Source: Pegoplata infirma
Taxonomy: Eukaryota; Arthropoda; Insecta; Diptera; Anthomyiidae
NCBI GenBank assembly: GCA_963921195.1
Contig: OY992537.1
Span: forward strand, 59,358,313 to 59,422,312
DNA length: 64,000 nt
Direction: 5' to 3'
The translations under genes and the position numbers were made by a program. Of the stretch, positions 10,913 to 22,785 are shown piece by piece; position 1 is the stretch's first letter, and every line of letters starts with the position of its first letter. The notes beneath the pieces are model-generated. The model searched no databases, had not been told where the DNA came from, and saw only the letters and a list, made by a program, of their open reading frames with translations.

Positions 10913-11662
10913 GGAAAAGGTGTAGTTTAACTCACATTTTAACTAAAATTTTTCTCTTCAAAGTTAATAAATGTTTAATAACTTTATTACATATTTGCGG
11001 GAAAAACTTTTTCAATAAAATAATTGTTATTACAAAAAATAAACAGTTAAAAAAAAAAAAAACAAATGATGGTTATTCAAAACCAACAAAAAAAGATAAA
11101 CAAACAAAATGTACTAACGAATGAATGAAACAAGTCAATAAACCGGAAACCTATCAAACACTTCCTTCCGGCGTTATATTTTTTTTACCGTTTCACATTT
11201 TGTACTTACTCTCCCAAACAAAAAAAAATAATAAATTTCTCTACTACAAATTTTGCAACAATAGCCATTGAAAATTTTGCGCATGTCAAAATGAGTATAA
11301 TAAAATGGACAACAAACATTTAAAATGATTCCCAATTGTAGAAAAAGTCCTTTTTGTCATCCTCTTTGAAAGAAGCATTTTAACAATGAAACCTTAGATG
11401 TGATAAATTTTTGTATACATACGTTTTCATAGTTGTAGTATTTTATAAAGGACAATACAACGTGTTCAAACATGTCTGTTTAAGTAATAAATGCCAAAAA
11501 AAAGGACACCCACGTTTTAGAGAAAATTTTGAAAAAGTTTTTTTTTTTATTATATTTTTGACTCTTTTTTTGTATGGTAATCTCCTTTAAAATGAGCTTA
11601 ATTACGGTTTTATATAAAAATGTCATTACTTATCTCTCACGTTTTCTCTTTTTTTTTTGCAG

Positions 11663-11886
11663 AGTAAAATTGTTGATTAATCGTCAAACCGGTGAAGCTG
11701 TTGCTATGAAAATGGTCGATTTAAAAAAACACGCGGATGCTGTTATATCCGTACGTAAAGAAATTTGCATACAGAAAATGTTACAAGACCAATATATTTT
11801 AAGATTTTTCGGTAATCGTTCGCATGGTCATATTGAATATATATTTTTGGAATATGCAGCCGGTGGTGAATTATTTGATCGAATAG
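11663..11886 (+). CDS. grp: Chk1 checkpoint kinase, coding exon 2
   Basis: This 224-base exon encodes residues 52-126. It starts after a polypyrimidine tract and ttttgcag acceptor and ends at a consensus donor (ATAG|gtaagt, 11887). It completes the glycine loop and carries the VAMK motif with the ATP-anchoring lysine at K68. The regulatory-helix region follows (SVRKEICIQKMLQDQYILRF), and then the hinge EYIFLEYAAGGELFDRI. These blocks match Chk1 rather than other CAMK-group kinases. The exon consumes one base to finish codon 52 and leaves one base for codon 127, which fits the exon at 53447. It lies in a gene broken up by unusually long introns, with about 4.5 kb before it and 41.6 kb after it. 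Confidence 0.95.
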
Positions 11887-12779
11887 GTAAGTACAAAAAA
11901 ATATTTTTTTTTAGTTTTCAAATTTCTTTTAAAAAGGAGTGTAAAGGTACTAAAAAGTGTTTGTGAAAAGTTTAATAAAAGCCAAATCCTTTGTTACATT
12001 TGACTTTATAGGAGTTTTTTTTTTGTTTTGTTTGTTTTTATGAATTTTAAATGTATCCTTTATCTCAAAAACTCATTACAATTAACACAAAACAAAGCTT
12101 TCAATTATAAAAGGACGAAGAAACATTGTCGATTTCTTTTTTTTTCGGGATTATTTGTCTATTGTTTGATTATGTGTATCTCTTTGTTAATAATACACTC
12201 GAGAAAAAAAATTATAAATAATATTTTTTAAAAATTCTGATTAAAATTTGGAAAATATTTGTTGAAATTAAGAAATCAGCCACATCATAAAATTGACAAA
12301 GACCGATTAATTGACAAGACCGACCATATAAAACCCTACAACAGTGTTTGCCGAAAAGTGGGCACAAGTCCAAACATGGACCAATTTGGTCTACATGTAA
12401 TTTGTTAAGACATTTAATTAGGGTAGAAAGCACACAAAAGCTAAATTTGAGTAAAATAGTTTTCGTTTTGTTGCCAACAAACCGATTTAACTAAATATCG
12501 GTCAACATTTTTTAAGGAGACTGACAAGGGAGGGTTTTTAGAGGGCACAATAAGAGTTACCTGTTTTTTTTAGCTGCCCAATCTCAAATTTAGAAAAGAG
12601 TTGTCAGCTTATAAAATAATTAGGTCTTCCGGGAAAATCCGAATAAAATCCGAGCTTAATTTTAATAGAGATTACTATATTTTTTTTTTACTTTGAGCCA
12701 ACACTCAGGGGATGCCCCCTATTAATGCAATGCATTGTGCTGGTATTAGGAAAATAGGTTATGATGAGAAGGAAAGAGG

Positions 12780-13000
12780 GAGTAGTGTTTGTGGACATTT
12801 AATTTGAAATTTTTCAAAATTGTAGCCGACTGGAAAGACTTCTGCCGGGAGTTTATTCCACATACGGCTAGTTCGACCGAGAAACGAATTTTCTCTGTAA
12901 TGCGTTGTGCGAGACACTGGACAATCGACAACGAACGGATGTGGTACCCGCGTCTCAGGGATGAGTTCGCCAATCTCAGCTGATCACTTACCATGAAAAT
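12780..13000 (-). pseudogene. LINE reverse transcriptase C-terminal fragment
   Basis: Reading the minus strand from about 12980 down to 12785 gives a continuous peptide with THYRENSFLGRTSRMWNKLP and then AEVFPVGYNFEKFQIKC. This is the pattern of the extreme C-terminus of jockey/I-type non-LTR reverse transcriptases. No upstream RT domain is attached. It is a 5'-truncated or fragmented remnant and non-functional. Confidence 0.6.
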
Positions 13001-13327
13001 AACGATAGAACAGTGACGCACAACCATAGAAAAAAATAGAATTGAAACAGAGTCGTATTTCGCTTGAATAAGTATTAGTGACAGCACTTTATGTAACTTT
13101 TGACGTTTAATAAAAACAATGCAACATAAAGGAGAACAACAACAAAGCAAACAACAAAAGAAAGAAAAAAAGTTTTTATACTATCAATTGTGAGTATTAT
13201 CTTTAAAAAAAACGTTGAATAAAGCAAAATAATCAATTAATTTAATTAAATAAAAGACAAATACCATTTTTTAAAAATAAAGAATTGAATTTAATATTAA
13301 ATACGTGTGAGATGAGGAAGAACAAGC

Positions 13328-15376
13328 ATTTCTTCAGGATTCTCTGAAAGATGTTTCTAAATGGGCAAGAGACTGTGATCTGGGAGTTAATACAAGCAAA
13401 ACACAGTTTGTTCTGTTTACAAGGAAAAATATGATTCCTGCTTTTGATCCTATTTCTCTGGACGGCACTGAAATCGCCTTCTCAGATGGAGCCAAATATC
13501 TTGGATTATTTCTAGATAGTTGAATTTCAGGCGTAATATTGATGAATGGGTAAGAAAAGCAACGATTGCTTTATATTCCTGTAAAAAAGCCATTGGTGCA
13601 TGGTGCGTCCAATTCTACTGTATGCAATCATTGTCTGGTGGCCTGCTTTAGAGACAAAAGGGAATCCATACGCTAAATAAAAAAATAACTGGTGTCCTTC
13701 GTGCACCTACGGCAGCATTAGAAATCCTCCTTCAACTAATACCATTGGACATATTGGGTATGCAGTATGCGGCTACGTCGGTAATTCGACTGAATAGCAT
13801 ACTGCAATGGAGGAGCAGCAATTGTGGCCATAGCACGATCTTGAATATAAAAATGTGAACTGTGCACCCTCTCTGAAAATTTTTGAGTGCCACTGTAACA
13901 CTATGACACCACCCAGGGAGTCTTGGATGAGGGGCATTCCGGGCCCCTACACGAAGCTACACGAATAAGAGTCTATTCGGAAGAGCTTGGGTTGAGCCTG
14001 GCACGAAGATTGCCAGATCATTGCAGTGTTTACCAGGCAAAGATGCTGGCAATGAAGGAAGTAGCTTGACAACAAACGCAGTCAAAATCTATTCTGACAG
14101 TAAAGCCGTGATCAAGTCCCTGGAGTCAATGTTTCTGAAAAAAAGATCTGCCCTTAACTGCCACTCGTCTTCAAATGAGATGGCTAAGCAATTTGACATG
14201 CGACTCATATGGGTCCCAGGCACAGGGACATTCCAGAGAATTGCAAAGCCGATGAGCTTGCAAGAATGGAAACTACCTTACAGGTTCCAACAGAATTGGA
14301 TGAAAAATATACGGCTTCTTCCGTGACGGAGACTAATCAGAGATGGGCATATGGATGGACGTGTGAGACTACACGACAGATTTGGCCTTCTCTTAATCAG
14401 AAGCGCACAAGTGAGCTGATATCGCTTACTATAGGAGATATTTTGACGATGGTGGCTGTAATTACCGGACACTGTCTGATAGAAAAGCACGTAAAAAGGT
14501 TATACATATGTGCCGACTAATGAATTGTACCGGAGTCATTAGAATGAATGAGGAAGAGTTAGAAACTATCGAAAACTTTAAAGACTTGCTTCACTGGGAT
14601 ATAGGGAGCTGCACGATCTTTCTTATTTGTCGGCTGTCAAAATTCTATATCTTAGGAGTTTAATAATTAGCTCAAATTGGTTTAACGGGAACTTATTACA
14701 GTCCCGTGGTATCACCACAGACCTTAGAGTCTTTGTGTGCTGGCGTTAAACATCAACAGCCACTAACAACCTAATCTAACTTGTAGTCCCCATTCAAACC
14801 ATTCTCCAGATATTCACAAAAATCTCTCAAAATTTATGAGAACAAGAAATATTTGATTAAAATTTAGTTTATAGGTGGTTTAACGTCTACCTTTGGTAGC
14901 TAATCAAATCTGTTTTTAATTGGACCACTTTTAGACTCACAAGGTAGGTCTTTCACAGGGCACCCACCGATTCTTCTGAATCTTGTATATAGAAAAGAGG
15001 GGAGGAAAATAAGAGTTACCTGTTAGTTCTTAGCTGCACAATCTCACATTTAGCGGGTGGGTTAAAAGAGGAGAGGGAAAAACGGGATATTTTTCGTTTT
15101 TTTGAGAATTTTTACATTTCTTCAAAAGAAACTATATAACCATTTTATACAGATTAAAAGTTTTTTGAAGGCCTATCCAATGGTGTATATGTTGTTTCCA
15201 AATTCGGCTTCGTTAAGTCCTTATCAGACACTCTTAGGAATCAGACACTCTTGATGTTCTAGGCATGAAGATTCAATGTGATGTTCGTTGGAACCAACAT
15301 GTTTTTCAAGTGTCGAAAGAAGCATTCAAGTGTCTTGGTTTCTTAAAACTGTGCAAGAATTACTTCACTCCGTCTG
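13328..15376 (+). repeat. Left arm of a ~4.2-kb inverted duplication
   Basis: From 13328 to 15376 the sequence reads as the reverse complement of 15440-17515 with very few differences. The visible ones are a 27-bp net deletion in this arm near 13945-13965 and occasional single-base changes (for example near 14992). The arm contains LINE RT and RNase H sequence, the LINE 3' end (to about 14780), a piece of dispersed repeat (14785-15070) and the beginning of a second LINE RT fragment (15267-15376). The duplication therefore involves a composite segment, not just one element. Confidence 0.9.
13350..14780 (+). pseudogene. LINE (I/LOA/jockey-like, with RNase H) fragment, left copy
   Basis: On the + strand the fragment starts inside the RT palm/thumb (WARDCDLGVNTSKTQFVLFT). 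It continues through the thumb (ATIALYSCKKAIG) and an APTAALEILLQLIPLDILGM region. A frameshifted RNase H domain follows (KIYSDSKAVIKSLESM, then WVPG and, in another frame, HRDIPENCKADELAR). The 3' tail ends around ggtatcaccacagaccttag. Stops and frameshifts make it non-functional. Possession of RNase H points to the I/LOA/R1-like group rather than to RTE; the exact clade is uncertain. Confidence 0.75.
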
Positions 15377-15439
15377 CCCAGATATGGGAGTTGCATTCCA
15401 TTTTCGGTCGGATATAGGCGGTATAAATAGTGAGGAGAT
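15377..15439. other. 63-bp spacer at the centre of the inverted duplication
   Basis: Unpaired centre between the arms. On the minus strand it continues the RT fragment of the right arm (LLTIYTAYIRPKMECNSHIW). The spacer is bounded by ccgtctg and cagacgg, a natural short inverted repeat, which suggests that the duplication arose by foldback priming at this site. Confidence 0.8.
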
Positions 15440-15551
15440 CAGACGGAGTGAAGTAATTCTTGCACAGTTTTAAGAAACCAAGACACTTGAATGCTTCTTT
15501 CGACACTTGAAAAACATGTTGGTTCCAACGAACATCACATTGAATCTTCAT
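15377..15551 (-). pseudogene. Second LINE RT thumb fragment at the palindrome centre
   Basis: The minus strand encodes RWNQHVFQVSKEAFKCLGFL and then LLTIYTAYIRPKMECNSHIW, a well-known block of fly non-LTR RT C-terminal regions. It differs from the LINE in the arms. The first part is also present in the left arm on the + strand (15267-15376). It may belong to the same type of element as the fragment at 12780-13000. Confidence 0.65.
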
Positions 15552-17515
15552 GCCTAGAACATCAAGAGTGTCTGATTCCTAAGAGTGTCTGATAAGGACT
15601 TAACGAAGCCGAATTTGGAAACAACATATACACCATTGGATAGGCCTTCAAAAAACTTTTAATCTGTATAAAATGGTTATATAGTTTCTTTTGAAGAAAT
15701 GTAAAAATTCTCAAAAAAACGAAAAATATCCCGTTTTTCCCTCTCCTCTTTTAACCCACCCGCTAAATGTGAGATTGTGCAGCTAAGAACTAACAGGTAA
15801 CTCTTATTTTCCTCCCCTCTTTTCTATATACAAGCTTCAGAAGAATCGGTGGGTGCCCTGTGAAAGACCTACCTTGTGAGTCTAAAAGTGGTCCAATTAA
15901 AAACAGATTTGATTAGCTACCAAAGGTAGACGTTAAACCACCTATAAACTAAATTTTAATCAAATATTTCTTGTTCTCATAAATTTTGAGAGATTTTTGT
16001 GAATATCTGGAGAATGGTTTGAATGGGGACTACAAGTTAGATTAGGTTGTTAGTGGCTGTTGATGTTTAACGCCAGCACACAAAGACTCTAAGGTCTGTG
16101 GTGATACCACGGGACTGTAATAAGTTCCCGTTAAACCAATTTGAGCTAATTATTAAACTCCTAAGATATAGAATTTTGACAGCCGACAAATAAGAAAGAT
16201 CGTGCAGCTCCCTATATCCCAGTGAAGCAAGTCTTTAAAGTTTTCGATAGTTTCTAACTCTTCCTCATTCATTCTAATGACTCCGGTACAATTCATTAGT
16301 CGGCACATATGTATAACCTTTTTACGTGCTTTTCTATCAGACAGTGTCCGGTAATTACAGCCACCATCGTCAAAATATCTCCTATAGTAAGCGATATCAG
16401 CTCACTTGTGCGCTTCTGATTAAGAGAAGGCCAAATCTGTCGTGTAGTCTCACACGTCCATCCATATGCCCATCTCTGATTAGTCTCCGTCACGGAAGAA
16501 GCCGTATATTTTTCATCCAATTCTGTTGGAACCTGTAAGGTAGTTTCCATTCTTGCAAGCTCATCGGCTTTGCAATTCTCTGGAATGTCCCTGTGCCTGG
16601 GACCCATATGAGTCGCATGTCAAATTGCTTAGCCATCTCATTTGAAGACGAGTGGCAGTTAAGGGCAGATCTTTTTTTCAGAAACATTGACTCCAGGGAC
16701 TTGATCACGGCTTTACTGTCAGAATAGATTTTGACTGCGTTTGTTGTCAAGCTACTTCCTTCATTGCCAGCATCTTTGCCTGGTAAACACTGCAATGATC
16801 TGGCAATCTTCGTGCCAGGCTCAACCCAAGCTCTTCCGAATAGACTCTTATTCGTGTAGCTTCGATCCATCCGTGTAAACATTTATTGAGGCTCCACTAC
16901 CCGGAATGCCCCTCATCCAAGACTCCCTGGGTGGTGTCATAGTGTTACAGTGGCACTCAAAAATTTTCAGAGAGGGTGCACAGTTCACATTTTTATATTC
17001 AAGATCGTGCTATGGCCACAATTGCTGCTCCTCCATTGCAGTATGCTATTCAGTCGAATTACCGACGTAGCCGCATACTGCATACCCAATATGTCCAATG
17101 GTATTAGTTGAAGGAGGATTTCTAATGCTGCCGTAGGTGCACGAAGGACACCAGTTATTTTTTTATTTAGCGTATGGATTCCCTTTTGTCTCTAAAGCAG
17201 GCCACCAGACAATGATTGCATACAGTAGAATTGGACGCACCACGCACCAATGGCTTTTTTACAGGAATATAAAGCAATCGTTGCTTTTCTTACCCATTCA
17301 TCAATATTACGCCTGAAATTCAACTATCTAGAAATAATCCAAGATATTTGGCTCCATCTGAGAAGGCGATTTCAGTGCCGTCCAGAGAAATAGGATCAAA
17401 AGCAGGAATCATATTTTTCCTTGTAAACAGAACAAACTGTGTTTTGCTTGTATTAACTCCCAGATCACAGTCTCTTGCCCATTTAGAAACATCTTTCAGA
17501 GAATCCTGAAGAAAT
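15440..17515 (-). repeat. Right arm of the ~4.2-kb inverted duplication
   Basis: Mirror image of 13328-15376. This arm is slightly longer and retains the segment deleted in the left arm (about 16870-16905). The LINE it carries continues past the end of the duplicated interval to about 17900, so this copy is likely the original and the left arm the derived one. A single-base frameshift in the RNase H domain (before HRDIPENCKADELA) is shared by both arms, so it predates the duplication. Confidence 0.9.
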
Positions 17516-17900
17516 TCCCTCCATGCTGGCATGTGCTTTCCCTTTACCGTCAGCATATGCGAACACGTGACAACCATGTGCTCCAAAAAAGTCGGCGAAA
17601 GAACACCTCCCTGGTGTTGTGCCCCTATTGACAAAACAGGATATGACAGACGCTTCCAATTCAGACGTTATACGTTTATTGCTAAGTAGATTTTCCGCCA
17701 TTAAAACGATACCACGCTTCACTTCTAGACCAGACAATGTCAAAATTCTCGGGTCTTGGATAACAGTTTTAAAGCCCCCTCTACAGAAGGAAAGGCCACC
17801 ATAGTGTACTCCTTTACCGAATGCGATCTCTAGATGGTACCAACGAGCTCATGAAGAGCAGTTTCCGTTGATCCACCCTTGATGTATGCATGTTCCCTAG
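16036..17900 (-). pseudogene. LINE (I/LOA/jockey-like, with RNase H) fragment, right copy
   Basis: The same element on the minus strand, extending further 5'. It includes the RT region around the active site in broken frames: a GAQHQGGVLSPTFLEH-like block at about 17630, followed by FAYADGKGKAHASMEG, where the YADD-like box reads YADG. The KTQFVLFTRKNM block and the RNase H domain with the shared frameshift follow. It is 5'-truncated near 17900 and non-functional. Confidence 0.75.
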
Positions 17901-18179
17901 TCAAAAAGCAACCTCGGATCAATCACTCTACGCAAAAATTAATATATCATTGTTTTTAACATAACAAAGATAGACTAATTGGTCTGAAATCCTTCGGAGC
18001 TTTGTGGGAGTTTTTCCCAGCATTCGGGATAAAAACGTATAATGCGTGTTTAGAAGGAGATCCAGCGACTCCCCACTGGAGGTAGACCACACTCCAGTAG
18101 GTTTCTTCAGGTATCCCAGGTTACAAGGAGAAGAAGCCAGAACTTTGCGCAGCCCGGATGTCTCAGAATCGTAAAAAAT

Positions 18180-19580
18180 TTGGAACTGATGATTTGTGAA
18201 TACAAAATACGTTTATCTGCCCAATTTTGAATGGATACCTGTACAAATGAGGTTATTAGAGTCATTTCAGTCAAATTTAAGGGGCAACTTTGTATGGCGG
18301 CTAGGTCTAAACATGAACCGACTTTTTTTCAATTTCATTCTTCATCCTTTGAAAAAGATAGAAGCTTAAGTTTCAAATTTTCGGCAAATCGATTAATAAT
18401 TGCGACCTGTATTGCCTTTACATTGCTTACATTAACTGACAGACGGACATCGTTAAATTGATTCTGTGCCGATCGATTTATTTTAAAGGGGATCTAAGAG
18501 TAATATTTCTGGAGGTTACAAATATCAGCACAAACTTATTATACACTCTACTACAGATTGGTGTAGGGTATAAAAAGTGAGAGTGTTAAATTTGGCCGGG
18601 GTTTTTTTGGGATGAGGGGGTATCTGCGGGTGACACTTCCCCCTCGCGATAACTGTTTAACACTTTCTTAAACATTTTTGACTAATACAATTTTATCATT
18701 ACACATTTAAATTATTTTTTTTTATATTTACGCCCAAAAAAGGGGGCGGGCCGAAAAAAAAGTGCAGGACTTAGAACTTTTTCTGACGTTAAAATGTTTC
18801 ACTTGCTTAACAAAAAAACAAGTAAGAAAATTATAGTCGATCAAGACCGACCATATAATATCCTACACCAGAGTTTTTCGAAAATTGGCCCCGGAAAATG
18901 GGTTCTATGGACCGGTTAGATATATATTTTGTCAAATCTTTAATAAGTGTAAAAAACACTCACAAATCAAATTTGAGTGAAATGGGCTTCTATTTGTTGT
19001 CAATAAACCGCTTTAACTGAATATCGGGCGAAATTTTCAAAAGGGGCCTAAGTCCAAAACTGATCTGATGACTATCAGATTTTATAAAGTTATTTAAGTA
19101 CGCGTTTAACATATACAAACAAAATTTTTATTAAATATTTTCTATTTTCATGAAATTTGAGAGATTTATGTGAAAATCGGGAAGGTGGTTTGTATGGGGG
19201 CTACAAGAAAAACTGGTGCGATTTCTTTAAAATTCGAAATGATGATTTGGGACGACAAAACACGTTTACCTGCCAAATTTCGAAAATATACCTATTATAA
19301 TACGGTTATTAGAGTCATTTGAGTCAAAACTAAAGAGGACCTTTGTATGGGGGCTAGGTCTAAATATGGACCGATTTTTTCTAATTTCAATAGGCTTCGT
19401 CCTTGGGAGGCTTTAGTTTCAAATTTCAAGTCAATTGAATAAAAATAAATCGACTCAAAAAGTGATTCTGAGTTGAACGGTATACTTAAAGGTGGGTCTA
19501 GGACCAATATTTTGGGTAGTTACAAACATCAGCACAAACTCATTATACCCTGTACCACAGTGTGGTGTAGGGTATAAAAA
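18180..19580 (-). repeat. TATACCCTACACC-family dispersed repeats in inverted orientation
   Basis: One copy ends at about 18575 with ttggtgtagggtataaaaag. A second copy ends at about 19580 after tgtaccacagtgtggtgtag. A + strand-facing start (ccgaccatataatatcctac) lies at about 18850. The blocks gattctgagttgaacggtat and ggtctaggaccaatattttg match the + strand copies at 7680 and 9500. No coding capacity. Confidence 0.5.
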
Positions 19581-19589
19581 ACATGTATA

Positions 19590-20700
19590 AATGTAATGTA
19601 TTGATACCCTCCAATATGTTCCGCGATTTTTTTTTTTGTAAAGAAAATGTTTGTTCTTGTTTATATACCATTCGGTATCCATTTCTTTTTACATATGTTA
19701 ACCATCAGCCGAATTCAAACCTTTTGTATTTATAGGTTATGTTGAATGAACCAACATTTTCGAGATGTCCTTACATTTTTGTTCATAACTTTTAAACCGC
19801 TGAGCCGATATCTAGAGTTTTTCACGGGAATTCCCGGGACGGGATTTCCCGGGAATTCCCGTAAATTTTCGATCCCGAAATCCCGGGAAATAGAGCGGGA
19901 ATTTTCTTTATTTTGAAACTGTTGCTACTTTGACTTTTATTGATTATTTTGTGTGATTTTTTAGAGATTTTATTAAAATTCTTGATAATTGATGGCAGAA
20001 ACGTACGCAGGAACCAGGAGAGCCCAATAAGTATTCCAAGAGAGACCTTCTAACTAAAAAATGTCATAAATTCTGAGACTTACGGAACGGAAAAAGTCTC
20101 ACAATATTTAAATCTTCGATAAGATATAATTATCAGAACCTGATACTTTTTTTAGAAGCTGAGAAATTTTCTTTCTGAGACCTGCATTAGAAAAATTTAC
20201 AGTATGATTATTTGTTTCTATAGAAAATATTTATGTCTCTGGACATGATTCTTTTTAAATCGATAAATTGATATAAAATCTGTGTAAGGATCCTCATTCG
20301 AATGACTCATTCGAATGACTCTGAAATCAACGGGTTTTTTTTAGAAAACTGAATTTTAAAATTTTTTTACTAATTTTTTGGGGTAAATTTTCTTATATTT
20401 TAATTTCTCTTAAACAGTTACATTCAGTTTCAGAGACATAATTGAAAAAATTCCTCTGAATCAGTTTCATTGTTTTTTAGAGGCAAATCTTTGAGAACCA
20501 ATTGTAGAAATGAATTGAGATGAATTAGAATAAATGATGAATTTTTATTATTAAAACAGAAGCGATGTGAAATAACATATTCCCTTAAAAATACTTTTAA
20601 AATAATTTGACATATTTGGGCCGCTTTTTTATAAAACTGTGTAACAAACATTTTTGTTTTTTCTCGAAACTTATTTTTTTTTTTTTTTTCTTTTAAACGT
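19590..20700. other. AT-rich stretch with a CCCGGGAATTCCCG palindrome cluster
   Basis: An inverted piece of the ggttcaaaagtt dispersed repeat lies at about 19680-19815. From 19819 to 19910 there are overlapping palindromes built from cgggaattcccg and atcccgggaa, also seen in degraded form near 360-480 and 51960-52010. Nothing else is recognisable to 20700. Confidence 0.4.
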
Positions 20701-20701
20701 A

Positions 20702-21125
20702 GGGGAAGCTCGACACACTTGATCCCTTAGAAGACTTGATCCCCCCCTAAATCTCAAAAACTAAATAAGTTAAAATTTTTTTGTGTAGCGTTTATTAGTC
20801 CTATTAGTAGCCTTATTATTTTAATATTTTGTTTTTGTACTTCTCTTAAATGGGGAGCATGCACCGAACACTACTGAAAATTTGACTATGTTTGTGTTTT
20901 TTTCTGAGGTTACTTGAAAAGGGTTTTTGAAGTTTGTGTTCAATATCCAAAATGGCTCTTATTCTGTGGTTAAAGAGTACAATGTCACGTATTAATTTGC
21001 ATTTATAATTTTTGGATTGGCTTTTTTACTTTTTTTGTATTACACAAAAATGTAAAAAAGTCCTTTTTAACACACTTGATCCCTTTTTTAATTATACAGT
21101 TGATCCCGAGGATCAAGTGTATATT
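20702..21125. repeat. Cluster of ACACTTGATCCC motifs (5' set)
   Basis: The motif (a)cacttgatccc occurs at about 20716 and 21070, with variants gacttgatcccc at 20732 and gttgatcccgaggatcaagtg near 21104. A second set lies at 22803-22910. Repeated direct and inverted copies of a 12-bp word are typical of subterminal transposase-binding sites of DNA transposons, but no terminal boundary could be fixed. A short peptide reading (METSYKRRAGVKKRFPINSE) at 21425-21538 lies just downstream and is of unknown meaning. Confidence 0.45.
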
Positions 21126-21659
21126 GTTTGACAATTATATATTTTAACGGTTGGTATAAGTTCGTATTATTGATCTTGATGTTGGTATTTATTATTTATG
21201 TTTATCTATCAGTTGGCTGCAATGTTAATAAGTTGTGAAAAGTCATCGACTTCAGAAAAGTCTTTCTTTTCAATTTGATGTCGAACTGATCAGTTCAATT
21301 AATCGTCCGGTGTAAGTATTTAGAAGTTTAAAAAAATTATTAAATTTATTTCCTATGTGTACTTAATAAAATAAAAATAAATATAAAAATTATTATGTGC
21401 TTTTAGTGAAAAATTTTAAATAAAGATGGAAACTTCTTATAAAAGAAGAGCAGGTGTCAAAAAACGATTTCCAATAAATTCTGAAAATTTAAAAAATGCA
21501 GTATTTGAAGTGATCAATGACGCAAAGAGCGTTTTATGAAATAAACGAAATGTGTTTTTAAGTTACTCAATACAATAAATATTTTTAAGAGAATACAAAT
21601 AATTTGTTTTTTATGTTACTTAATAAAATAAAAAAAAATAAATAACACCGCTCTACAAA

Positions 21660-22290
21660 TCTGAGGTTTGTCGCTGCGTTTTGGATGAACCCAAAAAAAG
21701 TTAATAGGGTTTGGTGCCCCGATTCCAAAACGGTCACTAAAATTTTTCTATCACGTCACAATTTTGAGAAAATCGCGGTTAAAGTGTCAAAAATTGTCCA
21801 TTTTGACCATTTTTGAACGCCTATAAAAAAAGATCCTGACATGCAAATGACTTGGTATCAAGCTCATTCGAAAGTGTGTAATTTTCTCTTTTAGACAAGA
21901 TCAAATTTTCTTGAAATTTAATTTTCTAAAGTGGTAAAAAAGTCATTAGCCACAAGTGCTTTAAATCTAAAATTTACGTATGAATTTGTATTGAAATTTG
22001 TTAAAAAACACTGTGTAAATAAACTAAATATTGAAAAAATGGAAGGTTTTTTGCTAATGATTTTTTTACCGTTTTCGAAAATTAAATTTTTAGAACATTA
22101 AATCTAATCTTTAAGAGAAAATTACAGGCTTTCGAATGAGCTTGATACCAAGTCATTTGCATGTCAGGATCTTATTTTATAAGCTTTAAAAAAGTGTAAA
22201 AAATGCCCTTTTTCGGCACTTTAACCGCGAATTACTCAAAATCCTAACGTGATAGACAAATTTGGGCTCCTTATTTGGAATCAGCGCAGC
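21660..22290. mobile_element. Foldback MITE inserted in a transposase remnant
   Basis: The block gatcctgacatgcaaatgac / ttggtatcaagctcattcga near 21830-21885 reappears inverted at 22133-22175. Outer arms also pair (gattccaaaacg near 21720 with tttggaatcagc near 22272, and tatcacgtcaca with tgtgatag variants). Boundaries are approximate. It interrupts the N-terminal part of the DD37E transposase, so an apparent in-frame start inside it is not a real transposase start. Confidence 0.55.
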
Positions 22291-22344
22291 AGACACTATC
22301 CAAATCACTAACCAGAATCCAATACGCATTTTCTTGTTGAGCTG

Positions 22345-22785
22345 GACATACAAAAAAATTGCCAAAGAAACTAATGTATGCCGCCAAACAGTTTCAAAAG
22401 TGGTAAAAAGGTATCTGGAACACCTAACAATTGAAAGGAAGCCGGGAACAGGAACAACGACTGGTTATCGTAACATTGGTAAGGCATATAAAGTTAAAAG
22501 CATCCTTAGGAGAGCTCCTAAAACATCTGGCAGAAAAACAGCTCAGTTAGCCCAATGCTCAGACTTTTTTGTACGTAAAGTGAAACGTAAGGCGGGACTA
22601 AAGTCCTACAAAGTTCAAAAAGTTCCCGATAGAAACGCTTTTAAAAATTTGGAGGCCAAAACCAGAGCTAGAAAATTGAAATCAAATTTTATAAAAAAAT
22701 ACAACTGTTGTGTAATGGACGACGAAACTGATTTTGCGCAGCTCCCTGGTCAAGAATTTTATGTAATTTTTGTGACATTGTTGTA
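22345..22785 (+). pseudogene. Tc1/mariner DD37E-type transposase, N-terminal half
   Basis: Residues resembling the helix-turn-helix region (TYKKIAKETNVCRQTVSKVV) are followed by a second DNA-binding segment and the start of the catalytic core with the first aspartate in CCVMDDETDF. A few residues appear deleted after MDDET relative to the usual MDDETYVKADF, and the reading degenerates after LPGQEFYV. The 5' end is cut by the foldback MITE at 21660-22290. Non-functional. Confidence 0.75.

Larger units (their letters stand above)
7183..11662 (+). other. Chk1 intron 1 (4480 bp)
   Basis: Flanked by gtaagt at 7183 and ttttgcag ending at 11662. Contents: a TATACCCTACACC-type dispersed repeat near 7610-7800 and again at 9444-9870, repeats of a foldback family at about 8187-9385, and an orientation-switching minisatellite at about 10085-10912. 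The remainder (about 7200-7600 and 10920-11640) is AT-rich DNA with nothing recognisable. Confidence 0.9.

Noticed and set aside
12789..12983. 64-codon + strand ORF
   Set aside because: It is the antisense shadow of a LINE RT fragment on the minus strand.
22262..22340. Apparent N-terminus MGSLFGISAADTIQ of the transposase ORF
   Set aside because: The sequence belongs to the end of a foldback MITE; homology to transposase begins only at about 22345.
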